From Trebonia sp050013875 (GTDB lineage Bacteria; Actinomycetota; Actinomycetes; Streptosporangiales; Streptosporangiaceae): a stretch of 64,000 nt of DNA. This document shows positions 1 to 8,226 of this stretch, one piece after another. The position numbers and the translations under genes are program-made. Positions within the stretch are counted from its first letter, which is position 1. Each line of letters begins with the position of its first letter. The stretch spans positions 124,001 to 188,000 of the forward strand of contig JBEKEK010000003.1 in assembly GCA_050013875.1 (NCBI GenBank), given 5' to 3'. The notes below the pieces were generated by a model. The model did no database searches, was not told the origin of the DNA, and saw only the letters and a program-made list of their open reading frames with translations.

Positions 1-132
1 GTAAGGGCCATGGTCAGGACTGGTCTGTGCCTCACGAGCAGCTCCGGGTGAACGTCGGAGCGACGGGTTCGTCGCAAAGTGGGATGACGAGAGAGTCGCC
101 CACGGGGGCGACGCGAGAAGACGCGAGAAGGG

Positions 133-172
133 GACACGACCCTGTGTCGAGCGCGAGGCACGACCCTGTGCC
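133..172. repeat. Two tandem hairpins with identical loops and compensated stems
   Basis: The first hairpin is gacac-gaccct-gtgtc (133-148) and the second is ggcac-gaccct-gtgcc (157-172). The loops are identical. The stems differ at one pair, A-T against G-C, so the change is compensated on both sides. That pattern suggests the folded form or the dyad is what is maintained. Function unknown. Confidence 0.55.
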
Positions 173-178
173 GACACG

Positions 179-212
179 GTTGGGCAAAGGTTTGCGCAAA
201 CCTTTGCCCAAC
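179..212. repeat. 34-bp perfect palindrome
   Basis: The 17-base arms meet with no spacer: gttgggcaaaggtttgc followed by its exact reverse complement. It is centred between bases 195 and 196 and lies 84 bases before the start codon of the reductase/amidase gene. The core resembles dyad operators of LacI/GntR type only loosely. There is no T tract, so it is not a typical intrinsic terminator. Confidence 0.7.
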
Positions 213-295
213 ACTGTAGGGGCCATCGCGGCGAAGAACGAGAGGTAACGCCCGCTTTAACCATTATGTAACTTGGGGTCCCTAATGTTTCGCCC

Positions 296-2407
296 ATGAG
301 GTACCTAGTGCTTGGCTGCGGGGCAATCGGCGGGACCGTCGCGGCCGGACTCGTGCGGGACGGCCACGACGTCCTGATCTGCGACGCCGACCCGGCCGTG
401 GTCGCGGCGATCAAAGCCGACGGGCTGCGCATCGAAGGGCCGGTCGAGCAGTTCACCGCCCGCCCGGCCGCGATCGGCCCGGGCGAACTGCCTGACCGGA
501 TCGATTTCCCGGTCCTTGTCGCCTGCAAGCAGCAGCACACGGCCGCCGCCGCCGCCCTGCTGGCCGGGCGGCTCGCGGCGGAGGCCTTCATCGTCTCGCT
601 GCAGAACGGGCTGCCGTCGCCCGCGCTGGCCGCCGTCGCCGGACCAGGCCGGGTAGTCCAGGCCTGCGTCAACTTCGGTGCCGACGTGGTGGCACCGGGC
701 GTGGTCATGCGCGGCAACCGGGGCACCTTCAAGATCGGCGAGCTGGACGGGACCCCGTCCGCGCGGGTCGACGCGCTGGCCGCGGATATCGCCGACGCGG
801 AGGCGACCACGCAGGTCATGGGGTTCGTCTGGGGCAAGGAGGCCTATGGTGCGACGCTTTTCGCGACCGCCGTCGGCGACCTCGCGATCCACCAGGTGTT
901 CGACGACCCCGCCTACCACCCGCTGCTCCTTGCCATCGCCAGGGAGGTGCTCGGGCAGGCGCCGGTGCGGCCGCTGCCGCTTGACGGGTTCGACCCGGAC
1001 GACCTGCCCGGATCGCTGTCCCGGCTGGCCGACTTCAACCGGCGGTCGGCCAAGTCGCACTCGGGGATTTACCGCGACCTGATGATCCGCCGCCGCAAGA
1101 CGGAAACCGAGGCGATCCTCGGCCCGCTCGAGGGATTCCTGATCCGGCGGACCGCGGAGCTGATCGCCGCGATCGAGGCGGGCACGAGGACCTGCTGCCG
1201 GGAGAACCTGGACCTGCTCGCCGCCTACGAGCGGCTCGACCGGCTTGGACGGCCGCTCAACGCCGTGGTCTCGGTGGCGGGCGCGCCGCGCCGGTCCGCG
1301 GCCGGCCCCCTGTCCGGACGGCCCGTCGCGGTCAAGGACATTATCGCGGTCGAGGGACTTCCGACCAGGTGCGGCAGCCCGTCGACCAGTAACGCGCCCG
1401 CCGCCGAGGACGCGCCGCTGGTCGGCCGCCTCCGCGCGGCGGGCGCGGAGGTGTTCGCCACCGCGCAGTGCCTGGAGTTCGCGGCCGGCTTCGCCAACCC
1501 CCGCGTCGGCGACACCCGCAACCCGCGCGACCCCGCCCGGACGTCGGGCGGATCCTCGGGCGGTTCGGCCGCGCTGGTCGCCGCGGGCGTCTGCGACCTG
1601 GCGATCGGCACCGACACCGGCGGCTCGATCCGCATCCCCGCCGCCTACTGCGGCGTCGTGGGCCTCAAGCCGACCTACGGCCTGGTGCCGACGGACGGGG
1701 TGTTCCCGCTGTCACCGAGTCTGGACCACGCGGGGACGCTGACCGCGACGGCCGCCGATGGTGCTGCCCTGCTGCAGGCCATCGCGGGCCCGCTGCCCGC
1801 CCCGCCCGCCGTTGGCGTCCCCGTCATCGGCGTGCTGTCGGCCCAACTCGACGACCCTTCGGTGACGCAGGAGGTGCGTGCGGCCATCCGCACCGCGCTC
1901 GACCGGCTCGCGGCGGCCGGCTGGCAGCTGCGCGAGGTCAAGCCCCCGTGGCTGGAGGAGCCGCAGCGCTGGGAGGAGGCGCTGACGCTCATCGTCGCCC
2001 ACGAGGCGGCCGCGTCCCACGCGGGCCGGGACACGGGCCAGGACGCCGAGGGAACCCGCGCCCTGCTGGCGTTCGGCGCGGCGGTCACGTCCGGGCAGTA
2101 CGCGAGCGCCCGGGCGGCCCAGGCCGAGCTGCTGGCGGCGGTCGAGGAGACGCTGGCCGGCTTCGATGCGCTCGCCGGGCCAACGGTCGGCTACTGCGCG
2201 CCCGAGCAGGACCCGCCGTTCGGTGTCGGGGACGACAACGCCGAGGGCCGTTTCACCGGCCCGTACAACCTGACCGGCCATCCGGCGGTGTCGGTCCCCG
2301 TGCCCGCGCCCGGCCTCCCGGTGGGGCTCCAACTGGCCGGCCGCCGCGACGGTGACCTGGCCCTGCTCGAGCTCGCCGCCGCCGCGCAGCGGCTGCTGAC
2401 CGGCTGA
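296..2407 (+). CDS. Ketopantoate reductase-like / amidase fusion protein
   Basis: One open frame of 703 residues joins two enzymes normally encoded apart. Residues 1 to about 305 are a PanE/ApbA-type 2-dehydropantoate 2-reductase: the Rossmann motif GCGAIGG is at the N-terminus, followed by a WGKEAYGATLFA segment carrying the usual lysine and a late S...RDL...KTETEAILG segment. Residues from about 310 on are an amidase-signature domain. Its catalytic set is intact by position: Lys347 (VAVKD), Ser420/Ser421 (GGSSGG) and nucleophile Ser444 (DTGGSIR). No Shine-Dalgarno is visible; a TAATGT box seven bases before the ATG suggests leaderless expression. The substrate is unknown. The reductase half may act on a beta-keto acid or amide that the amidase half releases, which is inference. 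There is no sign of frameshift or stop between the halves. Confidence 0.85.
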   Translation: MRYLVLGCGAIGGTVAAGLVRDGHDVLICDADPAVVAAIKADGLRIEGPVEQFTARPAAIGPGELPDRIDFPVLVACKQQHTAAAAALLAGRLAAEAFIVSLQNGLPSPALAAVAGPGRVVQACVNFGADVVAPGVVMRGNRGTFKIGELDGTPSARVDALAADIADAEATTQVMGFVWGKEAYGATLFATAVGDLAIHQVFDDPAYHPLLLAIAREVLGQAPVRPLPLDGFDPDDLPGSLSRLADFNRRSAKSHSGIYRDLMIRRRKTETEAILGPLEGFLIRRTAELIAAIEAGTRTCCRENLDLLAAYERLDRLGRPLNAVVSVAGAPRRSAAGPLSGRPVAVKDIIAVEGLPTRCGSPSTSNAPAAEDAPLVGRLRAAGAEVFATAQCLEFAAGFANPRVGDTRNPRDPARTSGGSSGGSAALVAAGVCDLAIGTDTGGSIRIPAAYCGVVGLKPTYGLVPTDGVFPLSPSLDHAGTLTATAADGAALLQAIAGPLPAPPAVGVPVIGVLSAQLDDPSVTQEVRAAIRTALDRLAAAGWQLREVKPPWLEEPQRWEEALTLIVAHEAAASHAGRDTGQDAEGTRALLAFGAAVTSGQYASARAAQAELLAAVEETLAGFDALAGPTVGYCAPEQDPPFGVGDDNAEGRFTGPYNLTGHPAVSVPVPAPGLPVGLQLAGRRDGDLALLELAAAAQRLLTG

Positions 2408-2443
2408 GGCGGAACCGCGCGCGATCAAGCTCCGAGTTCAGCC

Positions 2444-2713
2444 TCAGCCGCGGCCTGGCCCGGCCAGCAGGTCCGCGAGGATGCCCGGGTCGCCGCCGGC
2501 GACATCGACGATCTTGGTGCGGCTTGATGCGCCGGACACCAGCGTGACAGCGCCGCGGCGGACGCCGAACGCGCCGGCCACCGCGGCCAGCGCCGCCTCC
2601 GTCGCCTTCCCGTCCACGGCCCGCGCGCTCACGCACACGACCAAGGCACCATCATGCTCGCTGCCCACACGCGGATGGGCCGACCCGGGGCGTACCCGGA
2701 TAGTGATCCGCAC
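2444..2713 (-). CDS. DUF167 (YggU-like) family protein
   Basis: A small protein of 89 residues with the family's opening pattern (ITIRVRPGSAHPRVG) and the later DGKATEAALAAVAGAFGV and SRTKIVDV segments. The family is widespread and its biochemical role is not established; the fold is a small alpha/beta domain. The start is GTG. The stop lies 36 bases from the convergent amidase-fusion gene. The M20 peptidase gene ends only 14 bases upstream on the same strand, so the two are probably one transcript. Confidence 0.85.
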   Translation of the reverse strand: MRITIRVRPGSAHPRVGSEHDGALVVCVSARAVDGKATEAALAAVAGAFGVRRGAVTLVSGASSRTKIVDVAGGDPGILADLLAGPGRG

Positions 2714-2727
2714 CGACGGCCGCCGCG

Positions 2728-4080
2728 CTAGTCGCTTCCGCCGCTGGCGTCGCCGAGGCGCTGGAGCAGCAGTGCCTCGGCGAGGACGGCATGCTCGAAG
2801 TCCGGTAGGTAAAGCCCCTCGTTCGGGCCGTGCGCGCGGGTGTCGGGGTCCTCGACGCCGGTTACGAGGATGCTCGCGCCGGGGAACGTCTCCTGGAACT
2901 CCGCGATGAACGGGATCGAGCCGCCGGTGCCCATATCGACCGGTGCTACGCCGCCCCAGGCCTCAGCCAGGGCGGAACGCGCCGCGGCGTAGGCCGGGCC
3001 GGCGGTCGGCAGCACGGTCGGCTCGCCCGCGTCGACGACCGTGGTCGTGAGCTGGGCGCCCCACGGGACGTGCTTCTCCAGGTGCTGCTGGAGCCGGGCG
3101 ACAGCATTCGCGCTGGTGTCCCCGGGTGCGAGGCGGATCGTGACGCGCGCACGGGCAACCGGCGTGAGGGTGTTGGAGGCGCCGGCCACCTTCGGGGCGT
3201 CGAGCCCGGTGATCGTGATCGCGGGCCGGGTCCACAGCCGCTCGACGGCCGAGCCGGTGCCGATCCAGCTGGTTCCCCGGGCAGCGCCCGATTCGGCGCG
3301 CAGCCGCTCCTCCGGGTAGTCCACATCGGCGGCGGGGGCCGCGGCGAGCCCGGCGACGGCCGGGCTGCCATCGGTCGTCCACAGCGTCGACAGCAGCCTC
3401 GTGAGCGCCATCAGGGCGTCGGGGACGAGGCCGCCCCACATGCCGGAGTGGACCGCGTGCGTGAGCGTCCGCACCTCCACGTCCACCCTGATCAGCCCGC
3501 GCAGGCTGGTCGTGAGCGACGGCACGCCGATGTCCCAGTTTCCCGCGTCGGCGATGACGATGACGTCCGCCGCCAGCCGGTCGCGGTACTGGCGCAGCAG
3601 TTCTGGGAGGGTCTCCGAGGAGACTTCCTCCTCCCCCTCGATGAAGAACCGCACGGTGACCGGCAGGTCATCGCCCAACGCGCGGAGCGCGCCCACGTGC
3701 ACCGCGATCCCCGCCTTGTCATCGGCCGCGCCGCGGCCGTACAGCCGCAGGCCGCGGACGGTGGGCTCGAACGGCGGGCTGTCCCAGTCGGCCGGGTCGT
3801 TCTCCGGCTGCACATCGTGGTGCGCGTAAAGCAGGACGACCGGCGCGCCCTCGGGTCCCTTCCGCTCGCCGATCACGGCCGGCGGCGCGCCGTCGTAGGC
3901 CCGTACGATCTCGGCCCCGACGCCCTCGGCGGCCAGCAGCTGGGCCGTCTTGCCGGCTGACTTCTCCACCTCCCCGGCCCGTTCCGGGTCAGCACTGACC
4001 GACTGGATCCGGACGAGGGCCTCAAGGTCGCCGACCAGGCCGGGCAGGAGATCATGGACACGGTTCTTCAGATCGCTCAC
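2728..4080 (-). CDS. M20-family dipeptidase / metallopeptidase
   Basis: A zinc-dependent M20 peptidase of about 450 residues. The metal-site motifs are in order: YAHHDVQP (His ligand and Asp), GRGAADDKAG (bridging Asp), EGEEE (catalytic Glu and ligand Glu) and a late GTGGSIPF segment. Length and motifs fit the cytosolic dipeptidase subfamily (PepV/CNDP-like), which trims dipeptides. I chose the GTG at 4080 because the family alignment begins near VSDLKNRVHDLLP. The frame stays open to 4194, but those 38 extra residues are basic and do not look like M20 sequence. The gene is divergent from the DNA glycosylase gene. Confidence 0.85.
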   Translation of the reverse strand: MSDLKNRVHDLLPGLVGDLEALVRIQSVSADPERAGEVEKSAGKTAQLLAAEGVGAEIVRAYDGAPPAVIGERKGPEGAPVVLLYAHHDVQPENDPADWDSPPFEPTVRGLRLYGRGAADDKAGIAVHVGALRALGDDLPVTVRFFIEGEEEVSSETLPELLRQYRDRLAADVIVIADAGNWDIGVPSLTTSLRGLIRVDVEVRTLTHAVHSGMWGGLVPDALMALTRLLSTLWTTDGSPAVAGLAAAPAADVDYPEERLRAESGAARGTSWIGTGSAVERLWTRPAITITGLDAPKVAGASNTLTPVARARVTIRLAPGDTSANAVARLQQHLEKHVPWGAQLTTTVVDAGEPTVLPTAGPAYAAARSALAEAWGGVAPVDMGTGGSIPFIAEFQETFPGASILVTGVEDPDTRAHGPNEGLYLPDFEHAVLAEALLLQRLGDASGGSD

Positions 4081-4227
4081 AGAGGCAACTCTACGAGCAC
4101 GAGCGCTGGTGATGCTCAGGCGGACCAGTGCGGGGGAACCACGCGTGAGTTCGGGCTGATCTTTTAGATTTTCCTGAACGGACGGTGATTTCACGTTACC
4201 TAGTGCCTTGGCGACGGGAGCAGTTGC

Positions 4228-5055
4228 ATGCCTGAACTTCCGGAGGTGGAGTCAGCCCGGGCGGTCATCGAGCGGAAGGGGCTCCGGCGGCGCATCGTCG
4301 ACGTCGACGACTCCGACACCTTCGTCTGCCGACCGCACGCGCCCGGTGAGATCCGCCATGCGCTGCTTGGCGGCGAGCTCATCACCGCGATGCGACGCGG
4401 GAAGAGCATGTGGTGCCAGACCGACGCGTCGACGGGGGTCACGCTCGGCATTCACCTCGGCATGTCCGGCAAGATCGTGATCGCCGACGCGAACGGGGCC
4501 GAGGTCGACGGCGGCGACTACTGGGAGGGCCGCCGCGAGCCGGGTGACTACCGCTGGTCGCGCTTCAGCCTGACCTTCGACGACGGCGGCCGCCTGCTGC
4601 TGGTCGACCCGCGGCGGCTTGGCCGCGTCAGGCTCGACCCGCCCGTCGAGGAGCTCGGGCCCGACGCCCAGCTGATCACGCCGGCGCAGTTCCGGGCGGT
4701 GCTCGCGGCGGGCAGCACCGCGCCGGTCAAGGCACGGCTGATGGACCAGCGGCGGATCGCCGGCATCGGCAACCTGCTGGCCGACGAGATTCTCTGGCGC
4801 GCCCGGGTACACCCCGCGCGGCCGGTCGACACCCTGACCGCGCCCGAGCAGAGCCGGCTGCTCAGGGCCACCCGCGACGCGATCAGGGCCGCCCTCCGCG
4901 ACGGGGGCGTGCATGCCCTGGCCATCATTCCGTACCGGCGCCGGGGAGCTGCCTGCCCGCGCGATCACGCGCCGATGCGCACTGCCGCGGTCGACGGGCG
5001 GACAAGCTGGTGGTGCTCGGCCGAGCAACTTCTTACGCCAACCGGACCGCAATGA
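4228..5055 (+). CDS. Fpg/Nei-family DNA glycosylase
   Basis: The protein begins MPELPEVE, so the catalytic N-terminal proline and Glu2 of the formamidopyrimidine-glycosylase/endonuclease VIII family are present, and a lysine follows in RRGKSMW. The helix-two-turn-helix region (GIGNLLADEILW) is intact. It should excise oxidised bases and nick the strand in base excision repair. The C-terminal zinc finger is degenerate: where two CxxC pairs are expected I see ACPRDHAPM and WWCSAEQ, so two of the four cysteines are missing, although the finger's arginine (GRTSWWC) remains. Such proteins are often annotated as Fpg-like paralogues. The ATG at 4228 is fixed by the need for an N-terminal proline after Met removal. 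Confidence 0.88.
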   Translation: MPELPEVESARAVIERKGLRRRIVDVDDSDTFVCRPHAPGEIRHALLGGELITAMRRGKSMWCQTDASTGVTLGIHLGMSGKIVIADANGAEVDGGDYWEGRREPGDYRWSRFSLTFDDGGRLLLVDPRRLGRVRLDPPVEELGPDAQLITPAQFRAVLAAGSTAPVKARLMDQRRIAGIGNLLADEILWRARVHPARPVDTLTAPEQSRLLRATRDAIRAALRDGGVHALAIIPYRRRGAACPRDHAPMRTAAVDGRTSWWCSAEQLLTPTGPQ

Positions 5056-5180
5056 CCCGCCGCTGACCAGCGTGTTCACCCGCCGCGGCAAATAGGCGGC
5101 CGGCTAGACGGTAATTCACCGCTTCGCTGGGTAGACGGGCAACGGCATTTAACGGCATTAAAGGCGGAGAGTGCAGGGAC

Positions 5181-5897
5181 ATGGCAGAAGATACGGGACA
5201 GCAGCAAGACACCAGGCGGCTGCCCGGGGCGGGCCGTGAAAAGGCAGCTAAGCACGGCGGCAATTTCCTCGGTCACCTGTTTGGCAGCATGATCGCCACG
5301 GTCGCCGTCATCGTGGTGATAGTGCTTGTCGCCGCCTATTTCCTGATAGCCAAGATCGAAAATCTTAACCCGTTCGGCTCGCGCACCACGATTAGCACCA
5401 CCGTGGTCCTCGGTAAGCTCAGCAAGATCGAGCAGGTGCACGTCGCGTCGCGCTCTTACGCGGTGGACACGAAGATCACGCAGAGCGTGGGGGTCATCCC
5501 CTGCTTCCTGATCTGCAACCAGATGGAGCTCAAGGGCAGCGGCACCGACGACGCCGTCGTGGATCTCAGCAAGCTGTCCAAGAAGGACGTCAGCATCGAT
5601 CAATCGACGGGCACCGTGACCGTGCGGATGGCCGCGCCCACCATCGGCCCGGCTGACCTGGACCCGGCCACCTGCACCATCACCAGCGGCCACGGGGTCC
5701 TCAACAGCGCGACCCAGGACTTCAGGAACAACCCGAACGGCTACCGCCCGCTCTATGCGGAGGCGGAGAGCCAGGTCCACAAGACCGCCACCCGCGACGG
5801 CGCCCTGCTCACCGCGGGCGAGCAGAGCACCCGGGCGATGCTCACCCAACTGCTCGGCGCCGTCGGCGTCAAAAAGGTGACGGTTGACTTCACCTGA
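5181..5897 (+). CDS. DUF4230 membrane-anchored protein
   Basis: A 238-residue protein with a charged N-terminal tail, one membrane segment at about residues 37-57 (ATVAVIVVIVLVAAYFL) and an extracytoplasmic domain of the DUF4230 type (TTVVLGKLSKIEQVHVASRSYAV, then a beta-rich region with FRNNPNGYRPLYAEAE). The family is of unknown function. Two cysteines in VIPCFLICNQ and one later in ATCTI could form a disulphide outside the cell. The gene stands alone between the glycosylase gene and the convergent rpmG. The start at 5181 has a weak GGAG-like region upstream. Confidence 0.8.
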   Translation: MAEDTGQQQDTRRLPGAGREKAAKHGGNFLGHLFGSMIATVAVIVVIVLVAAYFLIAKIENLNPFGSRTTISTTVVLGKLSKIEQVHVASRSYAVDTKITQSVGVIPCFLICNQMELKGSGTDDAVVDLSKLSKKDVSIDQSTGTVTVRMAAPTIGPADLDPATCTITSGHGVLNSATQDFRNNPNGYRPLYAEAESQVHKTATRDGALLTAGEQSTRAMLTQLLGAVGVKKVTVDFT

Positions 5898-5960
5898 CGG
5901 ACGGGCCCGGCCGGGCAGCCCGCACGCTGTTCCGCCGCGGGGCTAGCGTCAAGCGCGGGC

Positions 5961-6125
5961 TTAGCGCTCCTCGCGGAACTCGACGTGACGGCCGATCACC
6001 GGGTCGTACTTGCGGATGACCAGACGGTCAGGATCGTTCCTCCGGCTCTTGGTGGTCACGTACGTGTGGCCAGTCCCGGCGGTCGACCTGAGCTTGATAA
6101 CGGGGCGAAGTGTGCTGCGACTCAT
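5961..6125 (-). CDS. rpmG: 50S ribosomal protein L33, zinc-free paralogue
   Basis: A 54-residue ribosomal protein bL33 (MSRSTLRPVIKLRSTAGTG ... YVTTKSRRN ... RKYDPVIGRHVEFREER). It contains no cysteine, so it lacks the two CxxC zinc knuckles of the C+ form; this is the C- type that replaces the zinc form when zinc is scarce. A Zur-like palindrome lies 23-37 bases upstream of the start codon. The usual companions of such an operon (S14, L28, S18 paralogues) are not present next to it. Confidence 0.93.
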   Translation of the reverse strand: MSRSTLRPVIKLRSTAGTGHTYVTTKSRRNDPDRLVIRKYDPVIGRHVEFREER

Positions 6126-6147
6126 GCCCGCGCCAACAACCGTCTAA

Positions 6148-6162
6148 TGAAAATCATTCCCG
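6148..6162 (-). promoter_or_regulatory. Putative Zur operator upstream of rpmG
   Basis: Read on the minus strand the site is cgggaatgattttca, close to the Zur consensus tgaaaatgattttca known from mycobacteria and streptomycetes. It sits just upstream of the cysteine-free L33 gene, the classic Zur target. The right half is perfect; the left half differs at three bases. Confidence 0.7.
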
Positions 6163-6306
6163 TTAGTCACGCACGGCGCGGGACTTCCTGGCCGCGGGAG
6201 CACCACCCAGCTTCTTGCTGTTATCGTCACCTCGGTGAGGAGCCCGGATTGACGATTCGCGCTCGGTGCGCGGCCTGAAACCAGCTGGGGCACCTACTGG
6301 GGGCGC

Positions 6307-7215
6307 CTAGAGGCGGATCCTGGCCGCCTGGCGCCGCTGCGGGTCGAGCGACATGATGGCCAGCGCCGGACCCCCGGGGCGCCGTCGTGGATCGGAGAAC
6401 CGGGCGATGGCGGTGCCGATGAGGCTTGCCTCCGCGATGTGATCGTGGCGGCCGACCGCCGCCGGGCAGTCCCGCTGGCGCACCCGCATCGGCATCGCGG
6501 CGATCACCACGCCCTCGGCGCCGAGCCGCCTGACGTCGCTTTCCAGCTGGCGCCGGGCATCGTGCCGGCACTGGCTGACCAGGTCGGTCCAGCCGGCCAC
6601 CTCGGCGTTACCCGAGCCCCAGCGTGCCTGGCGGGTGGTGTTCCGGTCATCGTGGCGCGACCCGATCGAGATGCCGAGCGCAAGCCCCACCGGCACCCAG
6701 CCCGCCGTGATCAGCTTGGCGAAATCCTGGCCGGACAGATCCGAGGTGAAGGGGGCCGGCTCCCCGTGCCCGGTGCCTGCCGCGCGGACCGCTGTGCCGA
6801 TGGCGGCGAACTGCGTCCCGCCGAGCGGGAAGGTGCCACGGGACACATGGACGCCCACCACACCGTGCCCGCCGAGTTCCGCGCACTCGGCGACCATCCG
6901 GCCGATGGCCGTGTGCCGCGCCTGGTCCATGGCCTGCACAAGCGGGCCGAACGAACCCGCCCGGCGCTGCCCCGACACGTCGGTGTCCGGCCCGGGCGGC
7001 GACCCGTCGCGGGACGGTCCCGCCGCCCCCGGGCAGCTGTACCCGCTGGCGGCCCCGGCGTCGTAAACGGCCGCACCGAATACCTGGCCGACGGGGTCGA
7101 AGCCCACGCCGCGGATCGCGGCGAACTCGTCGGCGGACAGCGCGGATCCCCACGTGCCGCCAGCCCGCAGCGCCGCCATCCTGGCCCGCGCCACGGCGGG
7201 CAGTTCTGCCCTCAC
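6307..7215 (-). CDS. YbjQ-like heavy-metal-binding domain protein (two repeats)
   Basis: A 302-residue protein made of two related halves, each resembling the YbjQ/DUF74 heavy-metal-binding fold. The first contains VGFDPVGQVFGAAVYD...AGSFGPLVQAMDQARHTAIGRMVAECAELGGHGVVGVHV; the second repeats the pattern as ITAGWVPVGLALGISIG...VSQCRHDARRQLESDVRRLGAEGVVI. YbjQ proteins form pentamers and their role is unclear. The start is GTG. The neighbouring BTAD gene ends 22 bases upstream on the same strand, so they are probably co-transcribed. Confidence 0.75.
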   Translation of the reverse strand: MRAELPAVARARMAALRAGGTWGSALSADEFAAIRGVGFDPVGQVFGAAVYDAGAASGYSCPGAAGPSRDGSPPGPDTDVSGQRRAGSFGPLVQAMDQARHTAIGRMVAECAELGGHGVVGVHVSRGTFPLGGTQFAAIGTAVRAAGTGHGEPAPFTSDLSGQDFAKLITAGWVPVGLALGISIGSRHDDRNTTRQARWGSGNAEVAGWTDLVSQCRHDARRQLESDVRRLGAEGVVIAAMPMRVRQRDCPAAVGRHDHIAEASLIGTAIARFSDPRRRPGGPALAIMSLDPQRRQAARIRL

Positions 7216-7237
7216 GCCCTCAGCCTAGGCCCGCAAC

Positions 7238-8170
7238 CTAGAGGTATTCGCCGACCGGGCCGGCCGTGAGCATGCCGCTGCCCGCTCCCGCGATCTCCCC
7301 GGCGGCGGGCAGCAGCGCGGCACGCGCCTGGCGGGCGTGGTCCCGGTCGCCGAGCAGGGCGCGCGCGGTCAGTTCGGGATCCCCGAGCCGTTCCGCCGCC
7401 TCGATGGCGGCCAGTCGCTGGCTCATGGCCGTCTCAAGGCCCTGCCCGCCGGTCAGGGCGAGGCTGCCGGCCAGGGTGGCCGCCGCCTCAAGCCGGGTGC
7501 GGGTGAAGGCAGCGGCTGTCCGCTGGTAGGCGGCGGCCGTGACCGCCCACACGTCCCCGGCGAGCGAATCCAGGTGGGGTGCGTGGCGCAGGATGTCTTC
7601 CTGCAGGGCGGCCAGCCGCTCCCCCGGGTCCAGGCCGAGCCCGGCCAGCCGCGTCCTGGCGCCGCGGATCACGTCCAGGGCCTCGGCCTGCCGTCCGGCG
7701 CGGTAGAGCGCGAGAGCGAGCAGCCGCCACCCGTCCTCGCGCCACGGATGCTCGTCGAGGTGGGCGCTGAGGTCGGGCACCGCGTCGGCGGCCAGACCGA
7801 GCGCGAGCCGGGCTTCTGCCTGCCGTTCCACCAGACTGAGCCGCGTCTCGGTCAGCCGGGCGGTCTCGCCCGCCGCCCAGGGGGCGTCAGCGAACTCCGC
7901 GTAGGCCGGCCCCCGCGGTGCCCGGCCCGGCTCGATCGCGCGCCGCAGGTCGCCGACGAAGGTACGGATCGCCCCCGCCGCCCCCGCGGGCGGCGCCTCC
8001 CACAGATCATCGATCAGCACGCCGAGTGGCACGACCCGGCCGCGCCCGACCGCCAGCCGCGCGAGCACCGCCCGGTGCCTGGGCCCTTTCAGGTCGAGCC
8101 CGGTGCCGTCGGCTCCCCACGCGGCGACGGGCCCGAGCACCCCGATCCGCACTTCGTCACTCGCGTTCAC
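7238..8170 (-). CDS. BTAD/SARP-type transcriptional regulator, short form
   Basis: The N-terminus is a winged-helix DNA-binding domain of the OmpR/SARP type (VRIGVLGPVAAW...LKGPRHRAVLARLA...VLIDDLWEAPP). A bacterial transcriptional activator domain follows (LSAHLDEHPWREDGWRLLALALYRAGRQAEAL...LGLDPGERLAALQ). The roughly 110-residue C-terminus looks helical. There is no NB-ARC or ATPase domain, so this is a compact member. I chose the GTG at 8170 (VNASDEVRIGVLG); the frame extends upstream to 8233 but would then overlap the start of the divergent hydrolase gene at 8227. It may regulate that gene. Confidence 0.8.
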   Translation of the reverse strand: MNASDEVRIGVLGPVAAWGADGTGLDLKGPRHRAVLARLAVGRGRVVPLGVLIDDLWEAPPAGAAGAIRTFVGDLRRAIEPGRAPRGPAYAEFADAPWAAGETARLTETRLSLVERQAEARLALGLAADAVPDLSAHLDEHPWREDGWRLLALALYRAGRQAEALDVIRGARTRLAGLGLDPGERLAALQEDILRHAPHLDSLAGDVWAVTAAAYQRTAAAFTRTRLEAAATLAGSLALTGGQGLETAMSQRLAAIEAAERLGDPELTARALLGDRDHARQARAALLPAAGEIAGAGSGMLTAGPVGEYL

Positions 8171-8226
8171 ACCTGGTGATGCTATGTCGCTGATCAGACG
8201 CTGATCGCGCGGGGCGAAGGTGGACC

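Larger units (their letters stand above)
1..295. other. Non-coding leader region with structured repeats
   Basis: I see no convincing gene here: the short open frames have no family resemblance and run through repeats. The region contains a tandem 10-mer (acgcgagaag twice, 111-130), two adjacent hairpins with the same loop (133-148 and 157-172) and a long palindrome (179-212). The sequence taatgt at 283-288 lies seven bases before the start codon of the next gene and could be a -10 box for a leaderless transcript; no clear -35 box was found. Confidence 0.6.

Noticed and set aside
27..248. Possible small gene before the first CDS
   Set aside because: The frame runs through direct repeats and a palindrome, has no ribosome site and no resemblance to any family.
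6163..6300. Short open stretch on the minus strand ending KKLGGAPAARKSRAVRD
   Set aside because: It looks like the tail of a ribosomal or nucleic-acid-binding protein, but there is no start codon in frame and an in-frame stop follows upstream; at most a remnant.
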